The notes under the pieces: generated by a model
Seen by the model: the letters and a program-made list of their open reading frames with translations, nothing else
The model's database searches: none
Told to the model about the DNA's origin: nothing
Translations under genes and position numbers: made by a program
In this document: in pieces, positions 1-9,990 of the stretch
Layout of the letters: every line of letters starts with the position of its first letter
Position numbering within the stretch: the stretch's first letter is position 1
Source of the DNA: Oligoflexia bacterium
Lineage (GTDB): Bacteria > Bdellovibrionota > UBA1018
Length of the DNA: 64,000 nt
Direction: 5' to 3'
Assembly (NCBI GenBank): GCA_014378465.1
Contig: JACMNQ010000057.1
Location: forward strand, 62,001 to 126,000

Positions 1-666
1 ACAAGTACCGTCGCTCCCTTTCACTTTTGCTTTCACTTGGGCTCTCGCACTTTCCAAACCTTTCCTCTTTTCGATTCGAGCGAGGACATCGGTCGCGAGG
101 TAGGAAACGAGCTCGGCGTAAGTCGCTTCAGGAAGGGCTTGAGCCAACAGTCCTTTGAGACGCTGGAGCTTCTCATGGAGTTCAGGAGTGATCACCAGTC
201 TGAGTTCGCGCTCTTCAGTGGCGGCAATGAAACGTTCTTTCTCCTTCGGCATGGATACAGGAGAAATGGCGAAAAGAGTTTTTTCACAGTCTCGCTGGGA
301 GAGCCCAGCCATCCTTGCGACGAGCTCGCTCCCGTCCGACTTTCGTCCCAACTTTCTTTCGGCTTGCCTGAAACTCTGCACTTTTGCCGCATTGCTGAGC
401 GACAACTTGCCTGACTCCAGCGCCGCTTTCGCCTCGGGTACATCACGCACCAGTCTGACCGCCTGGATTCGGCGCTGCGCAGCCCCTTCACTGAGGCCGA
501 GGTAACCGGTGACAAAGTCCCAAAGTGAAGAGTACCCAAGCTCTGCGTAAAGCATCCTGCGACTGATCTCTTCCAGATGTTCGATCAGTGCAAGCGTGAT
601 TCTTCGCTCCTCCGCGACGAGGGACCGGGTACGGAAGAGAAGCTCATCTGAATTCAATTGTTTCAT
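1..666 (-). CDS. HNH-endonuclease-type protein, N-terminal part (runs off left edge)
   Basis: The reverse strand is open from the ATG at 664-666 to the window edge, 222 codons without a stop, so only the N-terminal part is visible. The translated protein is mostly helical and charged. It contains LGLSEGAAQRRIQAVRL (about residues 55-71) and then GKLSLSNAAKVQSF, the kind of sequence found in the N-terminal domain of the DUF222-like/HNH endonuclease proteins that are repeated in Bdellovibrio-type genomes. In that family the HNH nuclease motif sits at the C-terminus, which here would lie outside the window, so nuclease activity cannot be confirmed. A weak ribosome site (AAGGG) lies a few bases upstream of the ATG. 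The family assignment rests on memory of the sequence style rather than a search. Confidence 0.72.
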   Translation of the reverse strand, partial: MKQLNSDELLFRTRSLVAEERRITLALIEHLEEISRRMLYAELGYSSLWDFVTGYLGLSEGAAQRRIQAVRLVRDVPEAKAALESGKLSLSNAAKVQSFRQAERKLGRKSDGSELVARMAGLSQRDCEKTLFAISPVSMPKEKERFIAATEERELRLVITPELHEKLQRLKGLLAQALPEATYAELVSYLATDVLARIEKRKGLESARAQVKAKVKGSDGTC

Positions 667-940
667 GAAAGGACCCTTAACACGTATTTTTTCGGGTCCA
701 CTGGAGGGTCGTGGTGAAGGGGATCTCTGGGTACGTAGAACTTTTCGCCAACCCCGGCCGGATCTAGCGACAGAGTCAATTTACGGAGCTCCAGTCGGGA
801 TTTAATTTCAATGCGCAGAGCCTTCATGGAGTTGTCCCGAAATCCGTCAAGTGAAATGCAATCAGGAAACAAAAGAACACCACCGCTCGGTATATCGGAA
901 GTCTTCTGTGTAACTTCGCTTCACATGGCCGACATCCGAT
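667..940. other. Intergenic stretch, no gene seen
   Basis: No reading frame with a convincing start, length or codon use was found here on either strand. The stretch separates the HNH-type gene from a small possible gene on the same strand and would hold the promoter of the HNH-type gene. Confidence 0.4.
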
Positions 941-1150
941 CTACATCAAGCTCACGGCCTGCAATGGCGCAATTTGAGGTTCCGTTTCAATATGTACGAA
1001 CTGACCCAGCTTTTCATAAGGTTCCGAATCCTGGGGAGTGAAAAGGGCAATGGCTTGGAAGGGCATGCAACTTACCAGTGTGCCGAGAACCAGGGACGGG
1101 TAAGCAGCTTCAAGGGCTTTCGAAAGAATTTTCAGACTGGGCATGAACAT
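941..1150 (-). CDS. Small hypothetical protein (69 aa)
   Basis: A 69-codon reverse-strand frame starts at the ATG at 1148-1150. Its support is a strong ribosome site: AAAGGAG lies nine bases before the start. The product has a hydrophobic middle (about residues 14-36) that includes a cysteine in LGTLVSC, loosely like a lipoprotein or membrane segment, but the n-region carries few positive charges, so export is uncertain. I recognise no family. It lies upstream of the HNH-type gene on the same strand, with 274 bases between them. It could also be a remnant of a longer gene or a chance frame. Confidence 0.33.
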   Translation of the reverse strand: MFMPSLKILSKALEAAYPSLVLGTLVSCMPFQAIALFTPQDSEPYEKLGQFVHIETEPQIAPLQAVSLM

Positions 1151-1479
1151 GGGTCACTTCTCCTTTCTCTTCTTCAACTTCCTCACTTCAAAGGTAATGG
1201 ACGGAAGCTAAAAGAGAGATGAAGTTGAGATGAAAGATTCTTAATTGGGAAATTTAGGCAGCAAGGCATGCTCGCGCATTAAAGCGAGCACGATGATTTC
1301 GGCAATTACTCATGAGTCTACTCCGTAGTGCTTGAAGATGCTGGGTTGGTTGAAGCCATTTAATTTTGACGTAATTTCGAATAGACCAGACTGGAAGTAA
1401 TGCAAACTAAATCTAGTGGATGGATGGCTCAAGCTTCGCGAAACGCTCGGTCTCACAATCAATTGCATTTGGAGTAACC
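1151..1479. other. Intergenic stretch with a small hairpin
   Basis: No gene is supported. A perfect 7-bp inverted repeat TGCTCGC/GCGAGCA with an 8-base loop lies at 1269-1290. It has no following T-run on either strand, so it is not a standard terminator. Promoters for the divergent neighbours at 1150 (minus) and 1480 (plus) must lie in this stretch. Confidence 0.4.
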
Positions 1480-1869
1480 ATGAAAGTTATTTTTTTTTTT
1501 TTGACTTCCCTTTATTCAGCGCACGCGTTTTCCGGAGACGCATGCAAAGGCGGCAACGGCAAGCCCCTCTTTGGCTACGACGAGACCCACACCATCAATA
1601 GCTGCGATCAAGGCTTTCTAGACCAAGTTATGAAAATAGCACGCGGCGATAGAAAAGTAGCGTTACAAGGAGTTCTCGATCTCGGCTGGAAAGCGATGAG
1701 CCAGAATGACCTGGAAACAGCAGTCAAACGCTTTAATCAGGCTTGGCTGGTCAATAGTCAATCGCCGGCTGTATTTGAAGAATTTGCGGCATGGGAGAAA
1801 GCCCATCAGAACGCAAAAAAAGAAAAAGAGTTCCAACAGAAAGCAAAGGCATTGAATAACAGTTCATAG
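1480..1869 (+). CDS. Exported TPR-like small protein (129 aa)
   Basis: I chose the ATG at 1480 because TTGGAG lies just upstream and because translation from there begins directly with a signal peptide (MKVIFFFLTSLYSAHA); an in-frame ATG at 1420 would put 20 extra residues before it. The mature part has two cysteines (about residues 22 and 42) and then a helical segment, roughly residues 60-120, with TPR-like spacing (a pair of helices around ALQGVLDLGWKAMSQNDLE and AVKRFNQAWLV). It probably acts in the periplasm, but partners are unknown. Codons 4-8 are a run of 13 T, so slippage there would switch the reading frame within the signal peptide. A strong terminator follows at 1920-1953. Confidence 0.62.
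   Translation: MKVIFFFLTSLYSAHAFSGDACKGGNGKPLFGYDETHTINSCDQGFLDQVMKIARGDRKVALQGVLDLGWKAMSQNDLETAVKRFNQAWLVNSQSPAVFEEFAAWEKAHQNAKKEKEFQQKAKALNNSS
1490..1502 (+). repeat. T13 homopolymer inside a signal-peptide coding region
   Basis: Thirteen consecutive T bases span codons 4-8 of the small exported TPR-like gene. Runs of this length are prone to strand slippage, which here would shift the reading frame almost at once. Confidence 0.9.
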
Positions 1870-1919
1870 AAGCGGCGGGCCTTTGACAAATAGTGAATGA
1901 ACACCACTTTTAAGTAAGC

Positions 1920-1953
1920 AAAAAAGCCACACGGCATCCCGTGTGGCTTTTTT
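1920..1953. terminator. Bidirectional intrinsic terminator
   Basis: A perfect stem of AAAAAGCCACACGG against CCGTGTGGCTTTTT surrounds the loop CATC, with A-rich and T-rich flanks on either side. It lies between the plus-strand TPR-like gene (ends 1869) and the minus-strand sucD (ends 1977) and can end transcription from both. Confidence 0.9.
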
Positions 1954-1976
1954 CATTTCTCAGTCTGAAACCCAGC

Positions 1977-2849
1977 TCAGCGCTTGAGCGCGGCTTGAAG
2001 CGTGGTTCCCAGATCCGCAGGGCTGCGAGCGATTTTCACGCCGGCTGCGCCGAGAGCCAGGAACTTTTCTTCTGCAGTGCCCTTGCCGCCGGAAATGATC
2101 GCTCCTGCGTGGCCCATGCGTTTGCCGGGAGGGGCAGTCGCGCCGCCGATGAATCCGGCGATCGGTTTTTTGAATTCACGCTTGATGTAATCGGCAGCTT
2201 CTTCTTCAGCGGTTCCGCCGATTTCGCCGACCATGATCACGCCGTGCGTGTCAGGATCCGCGTTGAAAGCTTCGAGCACGTCAATGAAGTTCGTGCCATT
2301 GATTGGATCGCCGCCGATGCCCACGCAAGTGCTCTGTCCCAGGCCCAATTTCGTGAGCTGGTGAACGGCTTCGTAGGTCAGGGTTCCGGAACGGGAAACG
2401 ACACCGATGTTGCCGGCCTTGTGAATCGGACCCGGCATGATGCCGATCTTGCACTGACCGGGAGTGATGATGCCCGGGCAGTTCGGACCGATCAGGCGGG
2501 ATTTCGTGCTCGCGAGGTAACGCTTCACGGCGATCATGTCCTTGACCGGAATTCCTTCGGTGATGCAGACAATCAGCGGGATGCCGGCGTCGGCAGCTTC
2601 ACAGATCGCGTCCGCCGCTCCGGCTGGAGGCACGAAAACCATCGTGGCGTTGGCGCCGGTTTTGGCAACCGCTTCTTCGACGGAATTAAAGACTTTGAAG
2701 CCTTCGTGAGTCTGTCCGCCGCGACCGGGAGTCACGCCGCCGACGACGTTCGTGCCGTAATCCCGGCAACCGATCGCGTGAAAGCTTCCCTGAGAGCCGG
2801 TGATGCCTTGAACCAGAAGCTTGGTGTTCTTGTTTACCCAGATGGCCAT
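1977..2849 (-). CDS. sucD: Succinyl-CoA synthetase, alpha subunit
   Basis: The product (290 aa, the usual length) is the CoA-binding alpha subunit of succinyl-CoA synthetase, which couples succinyl-CoA to succinate conversion with ATP or GTP formation in the TCA cycle. The N-terminal Rossmann CoA-binding part has [10 protein letters not shown] (residues 15-24) and GGVTPGRGG (37-45). The phosphorylated histidine is His247 in the motif GHAGAI. The gene begins three bases after the stop of sucC on the same strand, so the two subunits are translationally coupled. It is the last gene of the minus-strand run icd-mdh-sucC-sucD, and the terminator at 1920-1953 lies just beyond it. Confidence 0.97.
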   Translation of the reverse strand: MAIWVNKNTKLLVQGITGSQGSFHAIGCRDYGTNVVGGVTPGRGGQTHEGFKVFNSVEEAVAKTGANATMVFVPPAGAADAICEAADAGIPLIVCITEGIPVKDMIAVKRYLASTKSRLIGPNCPGIITPGQCKIGIMPGPIHKAGNIGVVSRSGTLTYEAVHQLTKLGLGQSTCVGIGGDPINGTNFIDVLEAFNADPDTHGVIMVGEIGGTAEEEAADYIKREFKKPIAGFIGGATAPPGKRMGHAGAIISGGKGTAEEKFLALGAAGVKIARSPADLGTTLQAALKR

Positions 2850-2852
2850 GTT

Positions 2853-4049
2853 TCAGTTTCCTTTGACGGCTTTTGCTGCCGCGACGACTTTTTGAGCTGC
2901 ATCGGTGAGACCGTCAGCTGGAGTGATCTTGAGTCCGGAGTTGGCGAGGATCTCCTTGCCCTTCTCGACGTTGGTTCCTTCCAGGCGCACGACGAGAGGA
3001 ACCTGAAGCTGCAACTCGCGAGCTGCGGCGATGACGCCTTCAGCGATGATGTCGCATTTCATGATCCCGCCGAAGATGTTGTCAAGAATCGCCTTCACTT
3101 TCGGGTCCTTCAGAATGATCTTGAACGCGTGGGAGACCTTCTCTTTTGAAGCTCCACCGCCCACATCCAGAAAATTGGCCGGCTCGCCGCCATGAAGCTT
3201 GATGATGTCCATCGTCGCCATCGCGAGTCCGGCACCATTCACGAGGCATCCGATGTTGCCATCCAGCGCGATGTAAGCGAGTTCGTATTTTGAAGCCTCG
3301 ACGTCCTGAGCGTTCTCTTCGAGAAGATCGCGCATTTCGACGATGTCCTTGTGACGGAAGAGCGCATTATCATCAAAATTGAATTTGGCATCCAGCGCAT
3401 GGAGATTGCCCTGTTTGGTGATGATCAACGGGTTGATCTCGACCTGCGAACAATCTTCGGCGAGGAAACACTTGTAGAAGGAAGCGAAAAACGGGATCGC
3501 CGCTTTCGTCTGTTCTGGAGTCAGACCAAGTCCCTGCGCGAGCTTGCGACCGTGGTAAGGCATGAACCCCGTGGTCGGGTCGATCGCGACTTTGAAGATC
3601 TTTTCTGGATGAGAGTGAGCAACTTCTTCGATCTCCACTCCCCCTTCGGTCGAGGCCATCATCACGACCTGGGATACGGCGCGATCAATGACGATGCCGA
3701 GGTACATTTCACGCTCAATGTCTGAAGCGGCTTCGATCCAGATCTTGTGAACTTTCTTGCCTTCGGCTCCGGTCTGGGGAGTGACGAGGGTCTTGCCCAT
3801 GATCTCCTCAGCCAAAGTGCCGGCTTCGGCGACGGACTTGGCGAGCTTCACTCCGCCGGCTTTGCCGCGTCCACCCGCGTGGATCTGGGCTTTGACGACG
3901 AACAGAGAAGCGCCTGCGGCAGCCAGTTCCTTCGCGGCTTTTTCAGCGCGTCCTTTGACATCCGCGCCTTCTTCGACGAGGCGGCCGTCGGAAACGGTGA
4001 TGCCGTACTTCTTCAAAACCTGCTTCGCCTGGTATTCATGAATGTTCAT
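2853..4049 (-). CDS. sucC: Succinyl-CoA synthetase, beta subunit
   Basis: The 398-aa product is the ATP-grasp beta subunit that binds nucleotide and succinate and pairs with SucD. I placed the start at 4047-4049 because the family begins [12 protein letters not shown]; an in-frame upstream ATG at 4154 would add 35 residues that match nothing in the family. The ATP-grasp part includes [16 protein letters not shown] near residue 55, and the C-terminal ligase part has [14 protein letters not shown] and the conserved RLEGTN. The gene lies 172 bases downstream of mdh, so it may have its own promoter, and it is separated from sucD by only three bases. Confidence 0.96.
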   Translation of the reverse strand: MNIHEYQAKQVLKKYGITVSDGRLVEEGADVKGRAEKAAKELAAAGASLFVVKAQIHAGGRGKAGGVKLAKSVAEAGTLAEEIMGKTLVTPQTGAEGKKVHKIWIEAASDIEREMYLGIVIDRAVSQVVMMASTEGGVEIEEVAHSHPEKIFKVAIDPTTGFMPYHGRKLAQGLGLTPEQTKAAIPFFASFYKCFLAEDCSQVEINPLIITKQGNLHALDAKFNFDDNALFRHKDIVEMRDLLEENAQDVEASKYELAYIALDGNIGCLVNGAGLAMATMDIIKLHGGEPANFLDVGGGASKEKVSHAFKIILKDPKVKAILDNIFGGIMKCDIIAEGVIAAARELQLQVPLVVRLEGTNVEKGKEILANSGLKITPADGLTDAAQKVVAAAKAVKGN

Positions 4050-4221
4050 TCTGGTTCTTACTTTCTTATGAGTAACGAGTGGATGAGCCTGGGACCTTCG
4101 TTCTCCCTCGGCTTCTTTCCGCAGCGCACTTTCATGTGCGCTTTGGTCAGTCACCTCGGTGCGGCCTCGGTCGCAGGCCCAGCCATCTCGTTAGAATAGG
4201 ACCGAAATCTTGTTGAGAAGG

Positions 4222-5214
4222 TTACTTGAGGAGGTCGGCGACGCCGGCTTTTTCTTCTTCAAGTTCCTTGAGAGTGTTCGCCATTTTTTCACGGGAGAAA
4301 GTGTCGATTTCAACGCCCTGGACGATCTTGTAGTCCCCGTTTTCAGTGGTACAAGGGAAGCCGTAGATCGTGCCGACCGGGATGTCGTAGGAACCGTCAG
4401 AAGGGACACCCATGGTGACCCAGTCGCCCTTCGAGCCCAACCACCAGTCATGCATGTGATCGATGGCTGCGTTGGCGGCGCTGGCTGCGGAAGAAACTCC
4501 GCGAGCTTCGATGATCGCCGCTCCACGCTTGCCGACGGTAGGAATGAAAGTCGCTGCATTCCACGCATCTTCATTGACCAGCTTTTTGACATTCTCGCCA
4601 TTGCTGGTCGCGTTTCTGAAGTCAGGGTACATGGTCGGGCTGTGATTGCCCCAGACCGTGAGGTTTTTGAAGGATGAGATCGGACGACCGGTCTTGGTCG
4701 AAAGCTGAGCCAGCGCACGGTTGTGGTCCAGGCGGAGCATGGCGGTGAAATTGCGAGTGTTCACTCGGCCGAACTTCTCTGCGGTCTTCATCGCGATGTA
4801 AGCGTTGGTATTGCAAGGATTGCCGACGACGAGAACTTTGACCTGAGGATGAGCGTTCTTGCCAATCGCTTCGCCTTGAGCAGTGAAGATCTTCGCATTC
4901 TCAGTCAGGAGATCCTTGCGTTCCATTCCAGGTCCGCGAGGTCTTGCACCGACCATCAGAACCACAGCCGCGTCCTTGAACGCGACATTCGCATCATCAG
5001 TTCCGGTCACGCCCGCGAGAAGCGGGAATGCGCAGTCCTGAAGTTCCATCATCACGCCGTTGAGCGCTTTCTGAGCCTGAGGAAGTTCAAGCAGCTGAAG
5101 GATCACGGGCTGATCCTTGCCAAGCATCTCTCCGCTGGCGATGCGAAAAAGAAGACTGTAACCGATCTGGCCGGCAGCGCCGGTGACTGCAACACGAACT
5201 GGGGATTTTGACAT
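4222..5214 (-). CDS. mdh: Malate dehydrogenase
   Basis: This 330-aa enzyme oxidises malate to oxaloacetate with NAD. It belongs to the malate dehydrogenase type also found in Thermus and animal cytosol, not the shorter E. coli type. The NAD-binding loop is [10 protein letters not shown] (residues 11-20), substrate arginines lie in [12 protein letters not shown] (89-100), and the catalytic pair is Asp163 in RLDHNRA and His191 in WGNHSP. An AAGG ribosome site precedes the ATG. It sits 63 bases downstream of icd on the same strand and upstream of sucCD, so four TCA enzymes are clustered. Confidence 0.97.
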   Translation of the reverse strand: MSKSPVRVAVTGAAGQIGYSLLFRIASGEMLGKDQPVILQLLELPQAQKALNGVMMELQDCAFPLLAGVTGTDDANVAFKDAAVVLMVGARPRGPGMERKDLLTENAKIFTAQGEAIGKNAHPQVKVLVVGNPCNTNAYIAMKTAEKFGRVNTRNFTAMLRLDHNRALAQLSTKTGRPISSFKNLTVWGNHSPTMYPDFRNATSNGENVKKLVNEDAWNAATFIPTVGKRGAAIIEARGVSSAASAANAAIDHMHDWWLGSKGDWVTMGVPSDGSYDIPVGTIYGFPCTTENGDYKIVQGVEIDTFSREKMANTLKELEEEKAGVADLLK

Positions 5215-5277
5215 TTTTATGCGCCTTTTTAGTCTTGTGGGTAAAACGTTGGGGTTCTAAAAACCAAGGGCATGACG

Positions 5278-6588
5278 TTACATGTTCTTGATGATCTGCT
5301 GACCGAATTCGGAACACTTGATCTCTTCGACGCCGGTCACGCCTTCCTGTTTCATCAGGCGAGCGAAGTCGTAAGTGACCTTGCGGGCCGCGATCGCGCC
5401 GTCCATGCCTTTGATGATGAGATCAGCCGCTTCATTCCAGCCCATGAAACGAAACATCATCTCACCGGAGAGGATGACCGATCCTGGATTGACCTTGTCG
5501 AGATCCGCGTACTTCGGAGCCGTTCCGTGAGTCGCTTCGAAAACCGCGTGGCCCGTGAGGTAATTGATGTTGCCGCCGGGAGCGATGCCGATCCCGCCAA
5601 CCTGTGCCGCAAGAGCGTCAGAAAGGTAATCGCCGTTCAGGTTCAAGGTCGCGATGACTTCAAACTCTTCCGGACGAGTGAGCACCTGCTGAAGTGAAAT
5701 GTCGGCGATCGCGTCTTTCACGATGATCTTGCCGGCGGCGACAGCTGCCTTCTGCTCGGCATTGGCGGCGTCTTCGCCCTTTTCCTTCTTGGTCTTTTCC
5801 CAGGTATCCCAGGTGTAGCACTGAGCGCCGAATTCACGCTCCGCGAGCTCGTAAGCCCATTTGCGGAAGCCGCCTTCAGTGTACTTCATGATGTTGCCCT
5901 TGTGGACGATCGTGAGGGACTTGCGCTTGTTCTCAAGCGTATAAAGGATCGCGGCGCGGACGAGGCGTTCCGTTCCATCGCGGGAAACCGGCTTGATGCC
6001 GATACCGCTGGACTCAGGGAAACGAATCTTCGCGTAGTCCTTCGGAAAGTTTTCCTTCAGGAAGTTGAGCATCTTCTTCGCGGACTCGGTGCCTTCTTCG
6101 AATTCGATGCCGGCATAGATGTCTTCGCAGTTTTCGCGAAAGATCGTCATGTTCACTTTTTCAGGGTGCTTCACGGGAGAGGGCACGCCCTTGAACCAGC
6201 GAACCGGGCGGAGGCAGACGTAGAGATCGAGCATCTGACGAAGAGCCACGTTCAGGGAGCGCATGCCGCCTCCGATCGGAGTCGTGAGAGGTCCTTTGAT
6301 CGAAACGAGGTAGTGACGAAGAGCCGTCAGCGTGTCTTCAGGCAACCAGTCCTGATACTTGTCGAAGGACTTCTGGCCTGCGTAAACCTCGAACCACTCG
6401 ATCTTGCGTTCGCCGTTGTAAGCTTTCTTCACGGCGGCATCAAAGACCGCGACGGAAGACTTCCAGATGTCGGCGCCCGTTCCGTCCCCTTCGATGAAAG
6501 GAATGATCGGGTTCTTGGGAACCGTCAGTTTGCCATTGTGAATCGTGATTCGTTCGCCGCGTGCAGGGGCCGTAAGATTTTTGAACAT
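5278..6588 (-). CDS. icd: Isocitrate dehydrogenase, NADP type
   Basis: The 436-aa product converts isocitrate to 2-oxoglutarate. It matches the homodimeric NADP-dependent bacterial type: [11 protein letters not shown] near residue 32, [20 protein letters not shown] at 99-118 with Ser111 at the position that AceK phosphorylates in E. coli, and [11 protein letters not shown] near the C-terminus. I set the start at 6586-6588, where GGAG lies five bases upstream; an in-frame ATG at 6651 would add 21 unrelated residues. An AT-rich block around 6617-6626 on the reverse strand (TTATATAAAG) is a candidate -10 region. No aceK gene is nearby. It is the first gene of the clustered TCA block. Confidence 0.96.
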   Translation of the reverse strand: MFKNLTAPARGERITIHNGKLTVPKNPIIPFIEGDGTGADIWKSSVAVFDAAVKKAYNGERKIEWFEVYAGQKSFDKYQDWLPEDTLTALRHYLVSIKGPLTTPIGGGMRSLNVALRQMLDLYVCLRPVRWFKGVPSPVKHPEKVNMTIFRENCEDIYAGIEFEEGTESAKKMLNFLKENFPKDYAKIRFPESSGIGIKPVSRDGTERLVRAAILYTLENKRKSLTIVHKGNIMKYTEGGFRKWAYELAEREFGAQCYTWDTWEKTKKEKGEDAANAEQKAAVAAGKIIVKDAIADISLQQVLTRPEEFEVIATLNLNGDYLSDALAAQVGGIGIAPGGNINYLTGHAVFEATHGTAPKYADLDKVNPGSVILSGEMMFRFMGWNEAADLIIKGMDGAIAARKVTYDFARLMKQEGVTGVEEIKCSEFGQQIIKNM

Positions 6589-6674
6589 GAAATCTCCAGA
6601 AGAATTGAGATGCGTAACTTTATATAATGGAGGAACTTTATGCGGATGCACGGCCTCAGGTCAAGGACATGCCG

Positions 6675-7364
6675 TCAGCGATAAAATTTTCTGACCGCTG
6701 ACGAAGTGGCGTCGCGCATCTGAGTTTGGGAGTCATATTTCAGACGGTCCGTCGCGACGCTCGCCACATCCATTTCATCATGAGTCACGAAGAGCAGAGG
6801 AACCGGCCAGAGTTGATGCAACTCGACAAGCTGCTCGCGCATCTTGCTTCTGAGCGCTGAATCGAGAGCGGAGAAAGGCTCGTCGAGGAGCAACAGTTCT
6901 GGCTTGGAGAGGATTGCGCGAATGAAAGCGACTCGCTGACGCTCGCCGCCAGAAAGGTTTTGGACGGAAGCGTGACTCCGGTCTGCGAGCCCGGTTTTCT
7001 GAAGCCAAGGTAACGCCAGTGCTTCTCGCTCAGCGCGGGGGACTTTCTGAATCCTCAAAGCAAAGGTGACATTCTCGATCAGGTTCAGAGAGGGAAACAA
7101 AGCCGACTCCTGAAAGACATAGCCGATCCTTCGCCTCTCAGCAGGGAGGTGCGTTATATCGCGGGAGTTCAAACGAATCTCCCCTCCTTCTGCTGCGTCC
7201 AATCCGGAAATGATCCTCAAGAGACTGGTCTTGCCGCAGCCACTGGGTCCAACCAGCGCTATTCTCTCGCCGGATCGAATTTCAAAGTCGGCGGCGATGG
7301 AAAATGGACCTACCGTTTTTCGAATGGCCTGGAGGCGGAGCAAGCTGGATTTTGCATCAATCAT
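6675..7364 (-). CDS. thiQ: Thiamine ABC transporter, ATP-binding protein
   Basis: A 229-aa ABC ATPase with Walker A GPSGCGKT, Q-loop FQESALFPSL, signature LSGGERQR, Walker B LLLLDEP and switch histidine in FVTHDE, so all catalytic parts are present. The length fits ThiQ, which powers uptake of thiamine and its phosphates. The start at 7362-7364 overlaps the stop of the permease gene by four bases (ATGA), which argues for this start over an upstream ATG at 7490. Its place as third gene behind a TPP riboswitch, a ThiB-like binding protein and a ThiP-like permease supports thiamine as the substrate. Confidence 0.88.
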   Translation of the reverse strand: MIDAKSSLLRLQAIRKTVGPFSIAADFEIRSGERIALVGPSGCGKTSLLRIISGLDAAEGGEIRLNSRDITHLPAERRRIGYVFQESALFPSLNLIENVTFALRIQKVPRAEREALALPWLQKTGLADRSHASVQNLSGGERQRVAFIRAILSKPELLLLDEPFSALDSALRSKMREQLVELHQLWPVPLLFVTHDEMDVASVATDRLKYDSQTQMRDATSSAVRKFYR

Positions 7365-8932
7365 GAAAGTCTGTCCTGCCTTCTCAGAAATGTACCACTG
7401 GTGGCGACGGCCGCGGTCAGTGCAGTGCAGGCGATCAGCAGAAAAACCGCCAGGGCCTGCGCTTCTTGAAAACGGTACTGCCCCATCCACCGAGAAATGA
7501 GGAGTGGAATCGGCACCAGGTTTTCGCTGTAAAAGAGACTGACTGCCGCCACTTCACCCAAGGAGACTCCGGCCGCCACTGCCGCCACTCGGAGAATCGG
7601 TCCTCGCCAACGGGGCCATTCCACGGTCATGAAGGCCTGCACTGGAGTCGCACCCAGAGTCCGTGCGGCCTCAAGTGCAGGTGTCTGCGTTCCCTGGGAA
7701 AGCGCCCAGAGACTTCGGTAAGCGAGGGGAAAAGTGGTCGTGACCTGAAGCGCGAGCATCGCGGTGAAACTCCCTTCAAAAGGATCGAGCCATCTTCCGT
7801 AAGCGAGCCAGAAGCCAAGTCCCAGCACCAGAATGGAGATCCCGGCAGGCAAAGTGAACAGCAGGTCCGCACCTTTGAGACTGGGTCGGCTGATGAGGGC
7901 ACTGAGGGCCGTGAGCAGAGTCACCACCGCGACCGCTCCCGCCAGCTTGAGTGAAACGGCCAGAGGGCCTGAAATTTCGTTGAAGAATTCTGAAGTGCTC
8001 CACAACTGAAGAGCCGCAAAACGATAGAGAGTCACATAGGGGAGAAGGAACATGGACGCAAGCAGTGCGGGAACCCAGGAAAAAGTGCGGCGCCGAGGAT
8101 CAAAGCAAGGAGTGGCCTTCTCCAGAATCTTTGCCCGTCTCGAGAACCAGTGGAGAGTCACCCAGGGAATCAAAGTGAGAAGCAATTGCCAGAAAGCGCA
8201 TGCCGCCGCTCCCCTCAAATCAAGGGAGCCGAGCCGAATGCGCGAGTAGATTTCAGTTTCGAGAGTCTCCACCGGTGGCCCGCCTCCGAGAATCAGCACG
8301 AGAGCGAAACTCATCACACAGAGACTGAAGACCTGAACACTTGAACTGAAGAGACTCCACTGGAGGTGCGGCCACTCGATCCACCTGAAACGCTGCCAGA
8401 AATTCGCGCCCAGAGTTTCCGAAGCCTCGATTTGAGCGCGAGGGATCTGAACTTTCGCCTGGCAGATGCCGAGTGCGATCCAGGGAGCATTCAGGAGGAC
8501 ATGAGCCAGAATGACTGCCTTCAGGGAATAGCCCCATCCCAGGCTGGCCAGAAGCCCTGAGTTTCCGAGCCACGCAGTGACCGTCATCGCCACGACTACC
8601 GTGGGAATTCCGTAAGGCAGCGCCAGAAGAATCTGAAGGAGCGACTGCATCCGGGGACTGGCACTCCGAGCGCAGATCCAGCCCAGGGGCAGGCCGAGGA
8701 GGACCGAGACAAAAGTGCTCAGAAGTGCCTGCTTGAGCGTGAAGGTGACGACGCTCAGGATCTGAGGGTCAAATAATGCAAGCCGACCCACCGTTTTCGC
8801 AGGTTCCTTCAGGATCAATTCCAGCAGCGCGCCGATCGGCAGGAAAATGCCTCCCGTGAAAAACAACAGGATCCAGAGCGAAGCTGAACTTCTGAGGAAA
8901 GTAGAACTTCTCACCTGAGCGCCTGATTCCAT
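7361..8932 (-). CDS. thiP: Thiamine ABC transporter, fused permease
   Basis: A 523-aa inner-membrane protein with about twelve hydrophobic segments arranged as two homologous permease halves. Each half carries an ATPase-docking EAA loop: EASETLGANFWQRF in the first and EAARTLGATPVQAF in the second. This two-domain plan and length match ThiP and related iron(III) permeases; the riboswitch and operon point to thiamine. The frame overlaps the end of thiB by 22 bases. A GTG at 8912-8914, overlapping the thiB stop as GTGA, is a possible alternative start six codons in. It overlaps thiQ by four bases. Confidence 0.87.
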   Translation of the reverse strand: MESGAQVRSSTFLRSSASLWILLFFTGGIFLPIGALLELILKEPAKTVGRLALFDPQILSVVTFTLKQALLSTFVSVLLGLPLGWICARSASPRMQSLLQILLALPYGIPTVVVAMTVTAWLGNSGLLASLGWGYSLKAVILAHVLLNAPWIALGICQAKVQIPRAQIEASETLGANFWQRFRWIEWPHLQWSLFSSSVQVFSLCVMSFALVLILGGGPPVETLETEIYSRIRLGSLDLRGAAACAFWQLLLTLIPWVTLHWFSRRAKILEKATPCFDPRRRTFSWVPALLASMFLLPYVTLYRFAALQLWSTSEFFNEISGPLAVSLKLAGAVAVVTLLTALSALISRPSLKGADLLFTLPAGISILVLGLGFWLAYGRWLDPFEGSFTAMLALQVTTTFPLAYRSLWALSQGTQTPALEAARTLGATPVQAFMTVEWPRWRGPILRVAAVAAGVSLGEVAAVSLFYSENLVPIPLLISRWMGQYRFQEAQALAVFLLIACTALTAAVATSGTFLRRQDRLS

Positions 8933-9987
8933 CGCTTGAGCAGGACATCCGTATCACTGCCCCGAGACTGAATCTGTTTAGTCGGCTTCGGCAATTCCTG
9001 AAAACTTTTAGGAAGGGCAACGCCACTGAGGACGGGCATCATCCAGTTCTTGAGCGGGACTTCCTTCTGAACCTCGTCCGAAATCAGAAATTCCAGAAAT
9101 TTTCGTGCGTCAGCGCGAGTCTGAACGCTCCACTCCCCTTTGACCAGCGCGGCTCCTTCGACTTGAACGGGATTGCCTTCGTCCAGGATGAGTGCGAGAT
9201 AGCGCGACGGATCATCACCTTTGACCGGATGTTCACGGTGGTAGGCCTGGCTGGTGATATAACTCCAGACCAGGGGCGCCTCACCTTTGAGAAACAGACC
9301 ATAGGCCTGGTCCCAGCCTGGCGCGAGGGTGAGCCACTGAGATTTGAACTTCCGCCAGAAATCGCCGGATTTCTCGCCATAAATTTCCTGTGCAAGCAGC
9401 ACGAATGCCAGCCCCGGAGTCGACGTGCGTGGATCTTCGAGCAGAATTTTCCGGTGGTATTTTTGACCCAGGAGTTCCTTGAGCGAATGAGGAAGGGCCA
9501 GTCCCTGCTCCTTCAATGCCTTCTGATCCGCCATGAAAGTGAACACTCCGTAATCAAACGGAAGAAAACCCGGGAGAATCTTGTTCAAGGCGCGCACTTC
9601 CGGCACGAGGCGATCTGAATTCTTCGGTTTCCAGTCACCCCAGGTTTCCACAAGAGGAACGAGTCGACCCCACTGGTTCTGGTCCACTCCAAGAACGATC
9701 TGAGCGGTCGGCTTTTTTCTTTCTGCATCCAGCTCCAGACGCGCCAGGAGCTGGCCCGCGTCTCCAGACGCAACCGCTTTGATCCTGATCCCCGTCTGTT
9801 TTTCAAAACGCGAGAAGAGTTCGGGTCCCAGGCCATGTTTGGCCACGAGACTGTCATAAGTGTAGACCACCAGTTCAGAAGCTTGCACCAGGGGAGAAGT
9901 GAAAGGCAGAGTGACGAGAAGGAAAAGCAGAAAGCTGAAGCGACTGACTCTTGTGACTGCAGTGAAACTGAATCGTGCAATGGACAT
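8911..9987 (-). CDS. thiB: Thiamine ABC transporter, substrate-binding protein
   Basis: The 358-aa product starts with a signal peptide (hydrophobic core FSFLLFLLVTLPF, cleavage probably after VQA) and continues as a family 1 periplasmic binding protein. It has the TbpA/ThiB-type opening LVVYTYDSLVAKHGLGPEL and the later GAPLV-like segment KGEAPLVWSY. I set the start at 9985-9987, since GGAGG lies seven bases upstream and is itself the 3' end of the TPP riboswitch. It is the first gene of thiB-thiP-thiQ, so thiamine pyrophosphate should repress the whole operon. Iron-binding homologues are the main alternative, made unlikely by the riboswitch. Confidence 0.88.
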   Translation of the reverse strand: MSIARFSFTAVTRVSRFSFLLFLLVTLPFTSPLVQASELVVYTYDSLVAKHGLGPELFSRFEKQTGIRIKAVASGDAGQLLARLELDAERKKPTAQIVLGVDQNQWGRLVPLVETWGDWKPKNSDRLVPEVRALNKILPGFLPFDYGVFTFMADQKALKEQGLALPHSLKELLGQKYHRKILLEDPRTSTPGLAFVLLAQEIYGEKSGDFWRKFKSQWLTLAPGWDQAYGLFLKGEAPLVWSYITSQAYHREHPVKGDDPSRYLALILDEGNPVQVEGAALVKGEWSVQTRADARKFLEFLISDEVQKEVPLKNWMMPVLSGVALPKSFQELPKPTKQIQSRGSDTDVLLKRWNQALR

Positions 9988-9990
9988 CGA

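Noticed and set aside
1941-3149. A long plus-strand open frame opposite sucD and sucC
   Set aside because: It is antisense to two well-matched TCA genes and has no family resemblance; it arises from the high-GC codon use of the minus-strand genes.
5902-6627. Plus-strand open frame opposite icd
   Set aside because: Antisense shadow of a strongly conserved gene.
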